DNA of 64,000 nucleotides from Planomicrobium stackebrandtii (GCF_030814955.1 NZ_JAUSWB010000007.1:230659-294658), one strand, 5' to 3'; shown: positions 1-8,353, numbered from the stretch's first letter. Translations and numbers: made by a program. The notes: generated from the sequence alone by a model not told the origin.

Positions 1-582
1 GGTTCGATCTTGTTTGGCGGCAACTCAATCGACAGCTTTAAAAAGCAGCGGTTGAGGCAGGCAATCGGCTATGTTCCCCAAGACCATTTCTTGTTTTCTA
101 CCAGCATAGCCGGAAATATTGCTTTTGCACGTCCGGATGCCAGCTTGCAGAGTGTTCAGGAAGCGGCTGCACTTGCCCATATCCATGAAGACATCCTGAA
201 CTTTACAGACGGCTATGCAACGATGGTCGGGGAACGCGGTGTATCGTTGTCAGGCGGGCAAAAACAGCGTATTTCCATTGCACGGGCACTCATGACAAAG
301 CCTGAATTGCTGATTTTAGATGATTCCTTATCTGCTGTAGATGCCAAAACAGAAGAGGCCATTTTAAAAGCATTGAAAAAAACCCGCACGGGAAAAACCA
401 CCATCATTACCTCTCACCGGTTGAGCGCTATTCAGCATGCCCATCAAATCCTGGTAATGGACGGGGGCACGGTTGCCGAAATCGGTTCACATGAAGAGTT
501 GATGAGGAAAAAAGGGCGCTATTATGAAATGTACGAGCTTCAGCAATTAGAAGCGCTCGTCGAACAGGGAGGTGAGGCATAG
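1..582 (+). CDS. ABC exporter half-transporter, ATPase end (YheI/BmrC-like), 5' truncated
   Basis: The reading frame is open from the first base, so this is the C-terminal part (about 190 residues) of an exporter whose membrane domain lies outside the window. The remaining piece holds the Q-loop (YVPQDHFLF), the signature LSGGQKQRIS, Walker B and the switch histidine (TSHRLS). Walker B reads LLILDDSLSAVD, with Asp where the catalytic Glu is usual. The next gene has the canonical Glu but a degenerate signature, so the two fit one heterodimer with a degenerate ATP site, as known for BmrC/BmrD. The stop codon overlaps the next start by one base, which implies translational coupling. The substrate cannot be read from the sequence; multidrug export is the family's usual role. 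Confidence 0.88.
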   Translation, partial: GSILFGGNSIDSFKKQRLRQAIGYVPQDHFLFSTSIAGNIAFARPDASLQSVQEAAALAHIHEDILNFTDGYATMVGERGVSLSGGQKQRISIARALMTKPELLILDDSLSAVDAKTEEAILKALKKTRTGKTTIITSHRLSAIQHAHQILVMDGGTVAEIGSHEELMRKKGRYYEMYELQQLEALVEQGGEA

Positions 583-2366
583 TGCTGGCCAAAGAAACAG
601 TAAAACAAAAGGAATTGACTGGAAGAGACCAGTGGATCGTCTTCAAGCGTTTGCTGAAATATTTGGCACCGCATAAAAGGATGCTGGCACTGGCGATGGG
701 CCTGCTGATCTTGACTGTGCTGGGCGATGTACTCGGACCCTTGCTCATCAAAATTTTTATCGATGACTATTTGACGCCCGGAAGTTTTCCAACCGGTCCA
801 ATCGCTGGATTGGCAATTGCTTACCTGTTTATCCAAACATCCAATGTCATCATCAGCTATTTTCAGCTGCTGAAGTTTCAGGAAGCGGCATTGAAAATCA
901 TCCAGCAGCTGCGGATCGATGTTTTCACGAAAGTGCAGGGGCTCGGTATGCGCTATTTTGACCAAACTCCTGCCGGAGGCATTGTGTCGCGTGTTACCAA
1001 TGATACCGAAGCCATCAAGGAAATGTTTGTCACCGTTCTTATCGGCTTTATTCAAAGTGCGTTCTTGATTGTCGGGGTCTACATCGCTATGTTTTTCCTC
1101 AACGTCCGCTTGGCGCTCATCACATTAATGCTGCTGCCGATTCTTGGCTGGATCATTTATTTGTACCGGAAATACAGCTCGGTGTTTTACCAGGATCTGC
1201 GGGAGCGTCTGGGGCAATTAAATGCCAAGCTATCCGAATCGGTACAAGGCATGGGCATGATCCAGGCTTTTGGCCAGGAAACGCGCCTCAAGGACGAGTT
1301 TAATAGGATCAACGATAAGCACTGGCAGGCGGGCAAACGCAATATCAAAATCGATGGCCTGCTGCTGCGTCCGGCTATCGATCTTGTATATGCACTGGCC
1401 TTGATCATGCTGCTGAGCTATTTCGGTGTCACGTCATTTTCGAATACGGTGGAAGTCGGAGTCATCTATGCATTTGTCACGTATATCGACCGCTTTTTCG
1501 AACCGATCAATCAAGTGATGCAGCGTTTGTCGATCTTTCAGCAAGCGATTGTGGCTGCATCCCGCGTTTTTCAGCTGTTGGATGAAGAGGAAAAAACACC
1601 CCGTCAATTGGATCATGCGGCAGAAATCACAGAAGGTAAAATTGAATTCTGCAATGTCAGCTTTTCTTACGATGGCCAGGCAGACGTCCTGAAAAATATT
1701 TCTTTTACAGCTTGGCCAGGGCAGACGGTCGCATTGGTTGGCCATACGGGAAGCGGCAAAAGTTCCATTATCAATTTGTTGATGCGTTTCTATGAATTCA
1801 ACAAAGGAGAAATTTTGATTGACGGTGTTTCAGTTAAAGACTATGAAGCAGCTGAACTACGGAGAAAGATGGGGCTCGTGCTGCAGGATCCGTTCCTGTT
1901 TTATGGCACAATCGAAAGCAATATTCGACTTTTTGATCAAACTATTACCGAAGAAGCTGTCCGAACAGCAGCCGAATTTGTACAGGCAAACCATTTTATA
2001 GAAGCATTGCCGAATGGCTATAGCCATAAAGTGACCGAGCGGGGATCCACTTTTTCAAGCGGACAACGTCAACTGGTGGCTTTTGCACGCACAATGGCGA
2101 CTGATCCGAAGATTCTGGTGCTTGATGAAGCAACGGCTAATATCGATACCGAAACAGAAGTAGCGATACAAACAAGCCTTGAACGCATGCGGCTAGGGCG
2201 GACAACAATCGCAATCGCGCATCGGCTCAGCACTATTCAAGAAGCTGAACTGATTTTGGTTCTGCATCAAGGAGAAATTGTAGAACGGGGGACACATCAG
2301 CAATTGCTTCAGCAGCGCGGCTTATACCATAAAATGTATTTGCTGCAAAACGGTATAGTCGAGTAA
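582..2366 (+). CDS. ABC exporter half-transporter, membrane plus ATPase (YheH/BmrD-like)
   Basis: This 594-residue protein has an N-terminal six-helix exporter domain (about residues 25-310) and a C-terminal ATPase with Walker A GHTGSGKSS, Q-loop VLQDPFLF, signature FSSGQRQ and Walker B ILVLDEATANID. The signature departs from LSGGQ and would complete the degenerate site built on the partner's Walker B. The start is the GTG inside the partner's stop codon, preceded by GGGAGGTGAGG. Family members pump drugs or lipids across the membrane as an obligate heterodimer. An intrinsic terminator follows directly, so the operon ends here. Confidence 0.92.
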   Translation: MLAKETVKQKELTGRDQWIVFKRLLKYLAPHKRMLALAMGLLILTVLGDVLGPLLIKIFIDDYLTPGSFPTGPIAGLAIAYLFIQTSNVIISYFQLLKFQEAALKIIQQLRIDVFTKVQGLGMRYFDQTPAGGIVSRVTNDTEAIKEMFVTVLIGFIQSAFLIVGVYIAMFFLNVRLALITLMLLPILGWIIYLYRKYSSVFYQDLRERLGQLNAKLSESVQGMGMIQAFGQETRLKDEFNRINDKHWQAGKRNIKIDGLLLRPAIDLVYALALIMLLSYFGVTSFSNTVEVGVIYAFVTYIDRFFEPINQVMQRLSIFQQAIVAASRVFQLLDEEEKTPRQLDHAAEITEGKIEFCNVSFSYDGQADVLKNISFTAWPGQTVALVGHTGSGKSSIINLLMRFYEFNKGEILIDGVSVKDYEAAELRRKMGLVLQDPFLFYGTIESNIRLFDQTITEEAVRTAAEFVQANHFIEALPNGYSHKVTERGSTFSSGQRQLVAFARTMATDPKILVLDEATANIDTETEVAIQTSLERMRLGRTTIAIAHRLSTIQEAELILVLHQGEIVERGTHQQLLQQRGLYHKMYLLQNGIVE

Positions 2367-2370
2367 AACG

Positions 2371-2399
2371 GAAGAGCAGCTTAGGTTGTTCTTTTTTTT
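2371..2399 (+). terminator. Intrinsic terminator of the ABC exporter operon
   Basis: The arms AAGAGCAGC and GTTGTTCTT pair with G-U wobbles around a short loop and run into a tract of eight T. Confidence 0.7.
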
Positions 2400-2655
2400 G
2401 CACTAATTCATGTTTCGCAGTGCAACAGAGTCATCAAATGCTAGTTATCACTTACTATGTAACAAACTACAAAAGGTTTTAATAAAAAAACCAAAAACGT
2501 AAGCAACAAAAAAAACACATTAAACAAAAAACTAGAATCACTGATTGTGCTCTTCATTGGTGAGCCAATTGTCCACAAAGATTTCACATGCGCAATGGCA
2601 GTGTTTTCGGTGGGAATTTGGTAAGATGAGGAGAGCACAGGAAGGAGAATTACCA

Positions 2656-3366
2656 GTGGCATCAGATATTAATTTATTTTTGGCCTTTGGAGCTGGCTTT
2701 TTAAGTTTTATTTCGCCTTGTACACTGCCTTTGTATCCCGCATTTTTATCTTATATAACAGGCATGACGATGGATGAAATTAAAAACGACAAAAAAGTTA
2801 TGCAACGGCGGGGCATGTTCCACACCTTGTTTTTCCTATTAGGATTTTCAACTATTTTCATTGCACTCGGTTTCAGTACGTCATTCTTCTACGAATGGTT
2901 TATCCGCTATGATGAACTGATCCGCCAAGTAGGCGCCATCTTTATCGTCTTGTTCGGCCTAATGATTGTCGGTGTTTTTACTCCGAAGTTTCTTATGCAG
3001 GACCGCAAATTTTCGTTTAAAAACCGTCCTTCCGGATTTTTGGGGACATTTGTTATCGGCTTGGCTTTTGCAGCAGGATGGACGCCATGCACGGGTCCGA
3101 TCACAGCAGCAATTTATGCATTGGCAGCGGCCAATCCAGGGTCGGGCATTTGGTATATGCTGGCATACGTACTCGGTTTTGCTATTCCGTTTTTTGTCTT
3201 GTCATTCTTTGTGGCACGCATGGGCTGGCTGCGCAAACATAATCAAAAAATCATGAAGGTAGGCGGCTATGTTATGATTGGAGTCGGCATCCTGTTGTTT
3301 TTTGATGGCCTAACGTATTTGATTCGTATCCTGAGCCCATTCTTTGGAGATTTCCAAGGATTTTAA
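2656..3366 (+). CDS. ccdA: Cytochrome c biogenesis thiol-disulfide transporter CcdA
   Basis: This 236-residue protein is almost wholly hydrophobic (about six membrane helices) and carries the two redox cysteines of CcdA: Cys22 in SPCTLPLYP and Cys145 in GWTPCTGP. CcdA passes reducing equivalents from cytoplasmic thioredoxin across the membrane to keep apocytochrome c thiols reduced. The reading frame opens upstream at 2545, but GTG 2656 follows AGGAAGGAG at good spacing and matches the usual family N-terminus. It heads a three-gene operon with a thioredoxin-like gene and ccdC; B. subtilis has a CheY-like gene in the middle slot. Confidence 0.93.
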   Translation: MASDINLFLAFGAGFLSFISPCTLPLYPAFLSYITGMTMDEIKNDKKVMQRRGMFHTLFFLLGFSTIFIALGFSTSFFYEWFIRYDELIRQVGAIFIVLFGLMIVGVFTPKFLMQDRKFSFKNRPSGFLGTFVIGLAFAAGWTPCTGPITAAIYALAAANPGSGIWYMLAYVLGFAIPFFVLSFFVARMGWLRKHNQKIMKVGGYVMIGVGILLFFDGLTYLIRILSPFFGDFQGF

Positions 3367-3390
3367 ATTGACTTGAAGCAGGTGACAAAG

Positions 3391-3714
3391 ATGGAAACCA
3401 TTCTAAAGATGGAAGAATACCAATCAAAAATTGGTCAAGAGCAGTCTTTTCTGCTTTTTGTGAAAACGGATAATTGCTCAGTCTGTGAAGGGTTGCGTCC
3501 CCAGGTCGAAGCTTTTGAAAAGGACTATAAGCTGCCATTTTACTTAGCGAATGCAGCACAAATACCGGAATTAGCGGGTCAGTTAATGCTTTTCACAGCT
3601 CCGGTTGTCCTGCTGTTTCGGCAAGGCAAAGAAATTCATCGTTTTGCCCGATTTGTACCGATTGATGAATTGCGCCGCAGATTGGATGAACAGGAGGGGA
3701 ATTTAAATGTTTGA
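3391..3714 (+). CDS. Thioredoxin-family protein with CSVC motif
   Basis: This 107-residue thioredoxin fold has the active-site pair Cys29-Ser-Val-Cys32 and the cis-proline region TAPVVLLF. No signal peptide is seen, so it probably works in the cytoplasm and may feed electrons to CcdA, whose gene ends 24 bases upstream. ATG 3391 follows AGGTGA at good spacing, better than the TTG at 3373. The end overlaps ccdC by eight bases. B. subtilis has the response-regulator-like yneI in this slot, so this is a lineage-specific replacement. The CcdA partnership is inferred from position. Confidence 0.85.
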   Translation: METILKMEEYQSKIGQEQSFLLFVKTDNCSVCEGLRPQVEAFEKDYKLPFYLANAAQIPELAGQLMLFTAPVVLLFRQGKEIHRFARFVPIDELRRRLDEQEGNLNV

Positions 3715-4207
3715 CCAAATCCCTACTGAAGTTTATTTGATCGTTTCCACCATCGGTGCCTTTGCAATGGGGTTGCTGGCGATGTTTGTCCGCACCAAAT
3801 CGGCCAAGAAACCGGCCTCGGTCAAGAAGATCATTTTGCCGCCGTTTTTTATGTCGACTGGCGCCTTGATGTTCATTTTCCCATTTTTCCGTGTTGCACC
3901 TTTGCAGATTTTCGAAGCACTGGCTGTCGGCATTCTGTTTTCAACAGTCTTGATCTGGACTTCCAGATTTGAAGTCCGTGATGGCGATATTTATTTAAAG
4001 CAATCGAAAGCATTTGTCTTTATCTTGTTTGGCTTGTTGCTGGTGCGGGTTCTCGGCAAAGTGGTCTTGAGTTCGAGTATTGATATCGGCGAATTGGCAG
4101 GCATGTTTTGGATTTTGGCATTTGGAATGCTTTGGCCATGGCGGCTTTCCATGCTGTGGCAATATAAAAAAATCGCTGCAAAAGATAAAAGCGCTATTCC
4201 CACTTAA
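3707..4207 (+). CDS. ccdC: CcdC-family membrane protein (YneJ homologue)
   Basis: This 166-residue protein has about four or five hydrophobic helices and matches the CcdC (DUF1453-type) family by length, hydrophobic pattern and its place after ccdA. AGGAGGGG precedes ATG 3707, which overlaps the end of the thioredoxin-like gene. In B. subtilis ccdC is co-transcribed with ccdA, yet its role in cytochrome c maturation is not essential or well defined. The last codons sit inside the terminator stem. Confidence 0.82.
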   Translation: MFDQIPTEVYLIVSTIGAFAMGLLAMFVRTKSAKKPASVKKIILPPFFMSTGALMFIFPFFRVAPLQIFEALAVGILFSTVLIWTSRFEVRDGDIYLKQSKAFVFILFGLLLVRVLGKVVLSSSIDIGELAGMFWILAFGMLWPWRLSMLWQYKKIAAKDKSAIPT

Positions 4208-4223
4208 GGGAATGGCGCTTTTT
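4187..4223. terminator. Bidirectional terminator between ccdC and the YneK homologue
   Basis: The arms AAAAGCGCTATTCCC and GGGAATGGCGCTTTTT form a long stem with A and T tracts on both sides. It serves the convergent genes on either side, and its stem contains the end of ccdC. Confidence 0.85.
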
Positions 4224-4656
4224 ACTGTTCAAAATACTGTTCGTACGGACGGACATCAATCTCCATCTCTGCCAATTTTTTTCTCAGGAATTTGTGATCG
4301 CGTTTTGGAGTTGCCAGAATATAGCCACGGATGATGTGTTCCAGCTTCATCTTTTTGACCTTTTCTTCAAGCATGACCTGTCCGATTCTGCCGGCGATTT
4401 TTTGTTTTGCCACCGGCCGGAATAAATCAGGAACGGGCTGCACCAATTCATTCAACATTGCCTTTTCTTCATCGCCCCATAAATGGATGGTTTTATCAAC
4501 GTAATATTCTTCCCAGTTCAAATCTGAAAGGCCATCTTCTTTCGGCATAGACTTTAGGAACTTTCTGAACATGAAATATCCGCCAATCGCGAAAAGCCCC
4601 ACCAGCACAACTACCCAGAATAGGATAAACCATAAAAACCAGCCACTCAGTTCCAT
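4222..4656 (-). CDS. DUF2621 family protein (YneK homologue)
   Basis: This 144-residue protein has one N-terminal membrane helix (residues 5-32) followed by a soluble charged domain, and resembles B. subtilis YneK in length and layout. It keeps the ccdA-ccdC-yneK neighbourhood, here convergent with ccdC. The function of the family is not known. The start has GAGGTGAAAC upstream on the minus strand. Confidence 0.75.
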   Translation of the reverse strand: MELSGWFLWFILFWVVVLVGLFAIGGYFMFRKFLKSMPKEDGLSDLNWEEYYVDKTIHLWGDEEKAMLNELVQPVPDLFRPVAKQKIAGRIGQVMLEEKVKKMKLEHIIRGYILATPKRDHKFLRKKLAEMEIDVRPYEQYFEQ

Positions 4657-4775
4657 ATTGTTTCACCTCATTTTTCCATTACTTCTATTATAGAAGGGTT
4701 TGAAAAAGAATTCATTAAAAATGTATCTCTTTTTTCCATCTGTGTCTATATAGCGAATGAAAGGAGGTGAGAAAC

Positions 4776-4994
4776 ATGGCCTTTAGTGATTTTAAGAACG
4801 CCAGCATACGCTGCACGTACGACAATGGCTTGGATGCCAACGGCAAAGTGAAAAGAAAGTTTAAATCGTACCACAATGTCAAAGAAGCAGCAGCTGCAGA
4901 CGGAATCTTTGAAACAGCAGCTGTATTGACGAATTTTGGTACAAAAACATTAATGGATGTTGAAAAACAATCCGCAATGACGATCTATCAATAA
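4776..4994 (+). CDS. DUF1659 family small protein
   Basis: This 72-residue soluble protein matches the DUF1659 pattern of Bacillales (residues such as KVKRKFKSYHNV followed by an Ala-rich stretch). ATG 4776 lies just after AAGGAGGTGAG, so the earlier in-frame GTG at 4767 is part of the ribosome binding site. It is the first of three small genes (DUF1659, DUF2922, YvrJ) that often travel together in Firmicutes. Function unknown. Confidence 0.8.
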   Translation: MAFSDFKNASIRCTYDNGLDANGKVKRKFKSYHNVKEAAAADGIFETAAVLTNFGTKTLMDVEKQSAMTIYQ

Positions 4995-5017
4995 AAAGAA
5001 TAAGGGGGAAATAAAGA

Positions 5018-5233
5018 ATGGCTAAAACACTGGAATTGATTTTTACGACCACCGCAGGAAAAGATGTCACCTTGACTGTGGATGAACCGCGTGACACTGT
5101 CACAGATGCGGAATTGCTGGCAGGAATGCAGGCCATTATCGCGCACGATGTTTTCGAAGTGGAAGGTTCGCCGTTTGGTGCGGTGAAAGGCGCTCGCATT
5201 GTCGAACGAAATATTGTGGAGTACGAAGTATAA
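5018..5233 (+). CDS. DUF2922 family small protein
   Basis: This 71-residue soluble protein begins AKTLELIFTTTAGKDVTL and ends in a beta-rich stretch typical of DUF2922. It has the ribosome binding site AAGGGGG and lies 23 bases after the DUF1659 gene, so the two are surely co-transcribed; a terminator follows. Function unknown. The pairing with DUF1659 and a downstream YvrJ gene is conserved in many Bacillales. Confidence 0.8.
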   Translation: MAKTLELIFTTTAGKDVTLTVDEPRDTVTDAELLAGMQAIIAHDVFEVEGSPFGAVKGARIVERNIVEYEV

Positions 5234-5238
5234 GCAAG

Positions 5239-5268
5239 AAGCTCTCCTGATTCGGGAGAGCTTTTTTA
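5239..5268 (+). terminator. Intrinsic terminator after the DUF2922 gene
   Basis: The arms AAGCTCTCC and GGGAGAGCTT surround a short loop and are followed by T residues. Confidence 0.85.
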
Positions 5269-5319
5269 GCAGCAAAATTTAGAGGCACTTATACTTTTAT
5301 AGAACAGGAGGCAAAAACT

Positions 5320-5448
5320 ATGGCAGAGTGGATGCAATGGATTCAAGAACTAGGATTTCCTATCTTTGTTTCTTTTTATTTGATGCATCGTGTGGAAACC
5401 AAGTTGGTCGCCATTCATGACGCATTGCTCACGTTAAAGCTGTCCTGA
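5320..5448 (+). CDS. YvrJ-family micro-protein
   Basis: This 42-codon gene follows the ribosome binding site ACAGGAGGC. It starts MAEWMQWIQELGFPIF, continues with a short hydrophobic helix (VSFYLMHRV), then a Lys-Leu-rich tail. This is the size and pattern of YvrJ proteins, which usually sit beside DUF1659 and DUF2922 genes as here. It is probably a membrane-associated peptide. Function unknown. Confidence 0.75.
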   Translation: MAEWMQWIQELGFPIFVSFYLMHRVETKLVAIHDALLTLKLS

Positions 5449-5484
5449 CTTCACAAATTCGTGACAATGGCGGTTTAACATGTA

Positions 5485-5513
5485 TTGTGCAGTTTCTACA
5501 CTTTCGCTATGAT
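5485..5513 (+). promoter_or_regulatory. Sigma-A-type promoter of the Sco gene
   Basis: A -35 hexamer TTGTGC and a -10 hexamer TATGAT are separated by 17 bases, ending 29 bases before the start codon. Confidence 0.55.
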
Positions 5514-5542
5514 TAGAAGGATGAAAGAGTGGAGGCAATCTC

Positions 5543-6106
5543 ATGCGATTTATTTATTTGTCAGTTTTGCTGAGTCTTGTCCTATTTTTAGGGGCATGCG
5601 GCAGTTCTGCAATTGAGGATTTTTCTTATACCGATCACCGGGGAGAACCGGTATCTTTAGAAGATTTGAAAGGGACGCCTTGGCTGGCGACTTTTGTTTT
5701 TACCAACTGTGAAACGGTTTGTCCGCCGATGACATTTACCTTAAGCGAAATTCAGGAAGAGCTGGAAGCTGAAGGTTTGGACAATTACAAAATTGTAGCG
5801 TTCAGTGTGGATCCAGGTGTCGATACACCGGAAACCATGCAGGAATATTTGGCACAGTATTCGGTTCCGGATGAATCAAAATGGCATTTGCTAACGGGGT
5901 ATGAACAATCGGAAATATCGGAGTTTGCGAAAGATAATTTCAACTCTTTTGTGCGCGACGATCCTGAAAGCGATCAGGTTATTCACGGTACCTCTTTCTA
6001 TCTGGTTGACCAGGACGGTGTTGTCGTTAATAATTACGACGGCTTTGAAAATGTGCCAGTGGAAGACATTAAGGACGACTTGCGTGAATTAATTGAAGAA
6101 AAGTAA
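5543..6106 (+). CDS. SCO1/SenC-family copper chaperone lipoprotein
   Basis: This 187-residue protein has a lipoprotein signal with lipobox LGAC (Cys19), then a thioredoxin-like Sco domain. The copper ligands are Cys56 and Cys60 (CETVC) and His148 (VIHGTSFYLVDQDG). It is the counterpart of B. subtilis YpmQ/BsSco, which delivers copper to the CuA centre of cytochrome c oxidase outside the membrane. Its nearness to ccdA and ccdC suits a respiratory assembly role, although it has its own promoter and terminator. Confidence 0.9.
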   Translation: MRFIYLSVLLSLVLFLGACGSSAIEDFSYTDHRGEPVSLEDLKGTPWLATFVFTNCETVCPPMTFTLSEIQEELEAEGLDNYKIVAFSVDPGVDTPETMQEYLAQYSVPDESKWHLLTGYEQSEISEFAKDNFNSFVRDDPESDQVIHGTSFYLVDQDGVVVNNYDGFENVPVEDIKDDLRELIEEK

Positions 6107-6132
6107 AAAACCGGTCATAGACCGGTTTTTTC
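6105..6132. terminator. Bidirectional terminator between the Sco gene and mscL
   Basis: The arms AAAAAACCGGTC and GACCGGTTTTTT flank a short loop. The stem also covers the end of mscL on the other strand. Confidence 0.85.
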
Positions 6133-6504
6133 TTTGCCCAAAAGATCTCTGATTTCCAGCAGGATTTCCTGAGTTTTGTCCAAGACTTCCGGTTCTTCTG
6201 CAGCCGGCACCTCTTTTTTGCGTTTTAGTTTGGTGAAAATGCGGATAACCATGAAAATCGAGAAGGCAATGATGAAAAAGTCGATGATTGATTGGATAAA
6301 TAGTCCATAATTCAAAACCACATCATTGAAAGTATAGCTCCAATTCTCGACACTGACTCCGCCGACTAATATTCCAACCAGGGGCATAATGATGTCTTGC
6401 ACTAAGGAGGTTACCACTTTGCCGAAAGCTGCCCCAATGACGACTGCCACGGCAAGGTCGATGACGTTGCCTTTTAAGGCAAACTTCTTAAAATCTTCCC
6501 ACAT
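6115..6504 (-). CDS. mscL: Large-conductance mechanosensitive channel MscL
   Basis: This 129-residue protein has the MscL layout: amphipathic N-terminus (WEDFKKFALKGNVIDLAV), first helix with the AVVIGAAFGKVV pore motif, a periplasm-facing loop, a second helix (IDFFIIAFSIFMVI) and a charged C-terminal helix. It forms a pentameric tension-gated pore that releases solutes on hypo-osmotic shock. The frame opens at a GTG (6513) that overlaps the GGGAGG ribosome binding site; ATG 6504 has correct spacing and is chosen. Confidence 0.93.
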   Translation of the reverse strand: MWEDFKKFALKGNVIDLAVAVVIGAAFGKVVTSLVQDIIMPLVGILVGGVSVENWSYTFNDVVLNYGLFIQSIIDFFIIAFSIFMVIRIFTKLKRKKEVPAAEEPEVLDKTQEILLEIRDLLGKEKTGL

Positions 6505-6660
6505 AAATTTCACCTCCCGCTTTTAAAACTTAATTTTATCAGAAACATTTTGAATAATATAGATATCTGCCAAATTTTACAAAGCAGCGGATCCGCGGAG
6601 AAACGGCAATCGAAGGGAAGATATGCTACACTGAAACAAATAAAGGATTAGGTGTGGAAA

Positions 6661-7299
6661 ATGAAAAAAAAGAAAATACCCAAAAAATACAAGCGTCAAT
6701 TAGGCTGCCTCATTCTTTTGGTGCCTGCAGCAATAGTCGTTGCAACTCTCGGTGCCCTTTTGTATATGCTCGTCAATTCGGCATCAATGATGAATACTTT
6801 AAAGGAAGCGCCAAACCATATAATTGAAATGGAAGTTCCAGAAGAAAACATACCGTTGTATAAAGAAGCGGCGGAGGTCTACAGCATTCCATGGACTTTG
6901 CTTGCCGCACACCATCGGATTGAGACCAGGTTTTCAACAATGGATCCTTTGCTGTCTCCGGTCGGGGCAGAAGGGCATCTTCAGTTTATGCCTTGCACAT
7001 TTGTCGGTTGGAGCCATCCTACCTGTTCAGGAAAAGGACAAGGCGAAATCAGTGAAGAAGACAAAACAAACCTAGATGTAATTGCTTATTACGGAGGATA
7101 TGGAGTTGATGGCAACGGGGATGGCATTGCGGATCCCTATAATTTAACGGATTCTCTCTACAGTGCAGCAAATTATTTGTCGCAGAATGGGGCAGCGGAA
7201 GGCGATTTGGAAAACGCGATTTTCCAATACAACCATAGCGAGGAATACGTCGCAGATGTGCTTCACTACTATAATATGTACGAAGAAGAATACAATTAA
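6661..7299 (+). CDS. Membrane-anchored lysozyme-like wall hydrolase
   Basis: This 212-residue protein has a Lys-rich N-terminus, one membrane helix (about residues 15-40), then a lysozyme/lytic-transglycosylase-like domain outside the cell. The likely catalytic Glu is in HHRIETRFS, followed by GAEGHLQFMP, the usual substrate-site pattern of SLT-type folds, and the late AIFQYNHSEEYV motif. Such proteins cut the glycan strands of peptidoglycan. An alternative GTG start lies at 6652. It has its own terminator. Confidence 0.78.
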   Translation: MKKKKIPKKYKRQLGCLILLVPAAIVVATLGALLYMLVNSASMMNTLKEAPNHIIEMEVPEENIPLYKEAAEVYSIPWTLLAAHHRIETRFSTMDPLLSPVGAEGHLQFMPCTFVGWSHPTCSGKGQGEISEEDKTNLDVIAYYGGYGVDGNGDGIADPYNLTDSLYSAANYLSQNGAAEGDLENAIFQYNHSEEYVADVLHYYNMYEEEYN

Positions 7300-7302
7300 A
7301 CG

Positions 7303-7341
7303 CAAAAAAAAAGAGTGGACAATTGTCCACTCTTCTTTTTA
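7303..7341. terminator. Bidirectional terminator after the wall hydrolase
   Basis: The 24-base perfect palindrome at 7311-7334 (half-site AAGAGTGGACAA) is flanked by A and T tracts and lies between convergent genes. Confidence 0.88.
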
Positions 7342-7602
7342 TTAAGCTCTACGGTTTTTGCGCATAGAACCCATGATCAGGCTAAGTACGAATACAAAGA
7401 TCAAAGCACCAATTAATGCTGGGATGATTGCTACGTCCCAAATAACTGGACCTAGATCTCCAAGAATTAATCCACCTAACCAAGCACCAATGATACCTGC
7501 GATGATGTTACCGATAATGCCGCCCGGTACGTCTTTACCTAAGATCATTCCAGCGATCCAACCGATGATACCGCCCATAATAAGGAATAAAATAAATCCC
7601 AT
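7342..7602 (-). CDS. GlsB/YeaQ/YmgE-family membrane protein
   Basis: This 86-residue protein is very hydrophobic and Gly-rich, with about three helices and the family motif GGIIGWIAGMILG followed by GGIIGNIIAGIIGAWLGG. The family is often called transglycosylase-associated, though the biochemical role is unclear; members are commonly stress-induced. The ribosome binding site AAAGGAGC precedes the start on the minus strand. Confidence 0.85.
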   Translation of the reverse strand: MGFILFLIMGGIIGWIAGMILGKDVPGGIIGNIIAGIIGAWLGGLILGDLGPVIWDVAIIPALIGALIFVFVLSLIMGSMRKNRRA

Positions 7603-7691
7603 TTTTTCCAGCTCCTTTAGAGTAATGTATAATTGCTACACTCTAGGTATAACCGGATTCAGGACGTTTGAAACATAAAAAGAAAAAAAGA

Positions 7692-8234
7692 TTATAAAAC
7701 CTGTGCGCCCAAGGTTGTAGAGAAGTGGCGCAAAGCCCATTCATGGCCAGCCTGATCAAAGCTGGCGACTCCATTTTCGTGGACAAAAATTTTATATCCT
7801 TTGTTGTAGGCATCTACTGCCGTATGCAGAACGCAAATGTCTGTACAGACCCCAACAAGATGGATTTCTTCTATATGGCGCTCTTGCAGCAGCAATTCCA
7901 GGTTGGTTCCTGCAAATGCGCTGTATCTTGTTTTGTCCATCCAGATGATGCGGTCTGCATTTGCTTTATAAACATCTGCCAAACGGCCGTATAGCTCTCG
8001 CCCAGCAGTTCCTTTTATGTTATGAGGTGGAAAAAGTTTTGCTTCCGGGTGAAATGCATTGGTCTTGTCGTGCAAATCCACCGGCATGACAACCAGCGCT
8101 CTCTCAGTTAAAAATTCCTCAGTCAGTCTGCAAATCTCTTCTTCAATGGCTTGTCCAGGTTTCCCGCAGGTCAAAGCCCCGTCATCTGCTACAAAATCCA
8201 CCGTGTAATCGACTACCAGCAATGCTTTTTTCAT
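7692..8234 (-). CDS. pncA: Isochorismatase-fold cysteine hydrolase, probable nicotinamidase
   Basis: This 180-residue protein has the nicotinamidase triad Asp9 (VVDYTVDF), Lys101 (WMDKTRYSAF) and Cys134 (CTDICVLHTA), and likely metal ligands Asp53, His55 and His71. Nicotinamidases turn nicotinamide into nicotinate for NAD salvage. Length and motifs match B. subtilis PncA (YueJ), but other isochorismatase-like amidases share the fold, so the substrate is inferred. ATG 8234 is preferred to GTG 8243 for its spacing from GGAG. Confidence 0.75.
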   Translation of the reverse strand: MKKALLVVDYTVDFVADDGALTCGKPGQAIEEEICRLTEEFLTERALVVMPVDLHDKTNAFHPEAKLFPPHNIKGTAGRELYGRLADVYKANADRIIWMDKTRYSAFAGTNLELLLQERHIEEIHLVGVCTDICVLHTAVDAYNKGYKIFVHENGVASFDQAGHEWALRHFSTTLGAQVL

Positions 8235-8353
8235 CCCTTCCACTCCAATCCTTTTCCTTAATTATAAACTAAATGAATTCAAAAGAAACAAAGCTTGCCA
8301 GAGTCTTTAGTTTTCAGTATAATCAGACTATTAACAGAGAAGGGGTGGTCCTG

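Noticed and set aside
540..1055. Antisense frame over the ABC exporter junction
   Set aside because: It overlaps two clear ABC genes, lacks a start signal and has low-complexity, Gln/His-rich content typical of shadows.
2545..2655. N-terminal extension of CcdA
   Set aside because: The extension is not hydrophobic or conserved in style, and GTG 2656 has AGGAAGGAG at the right distance.
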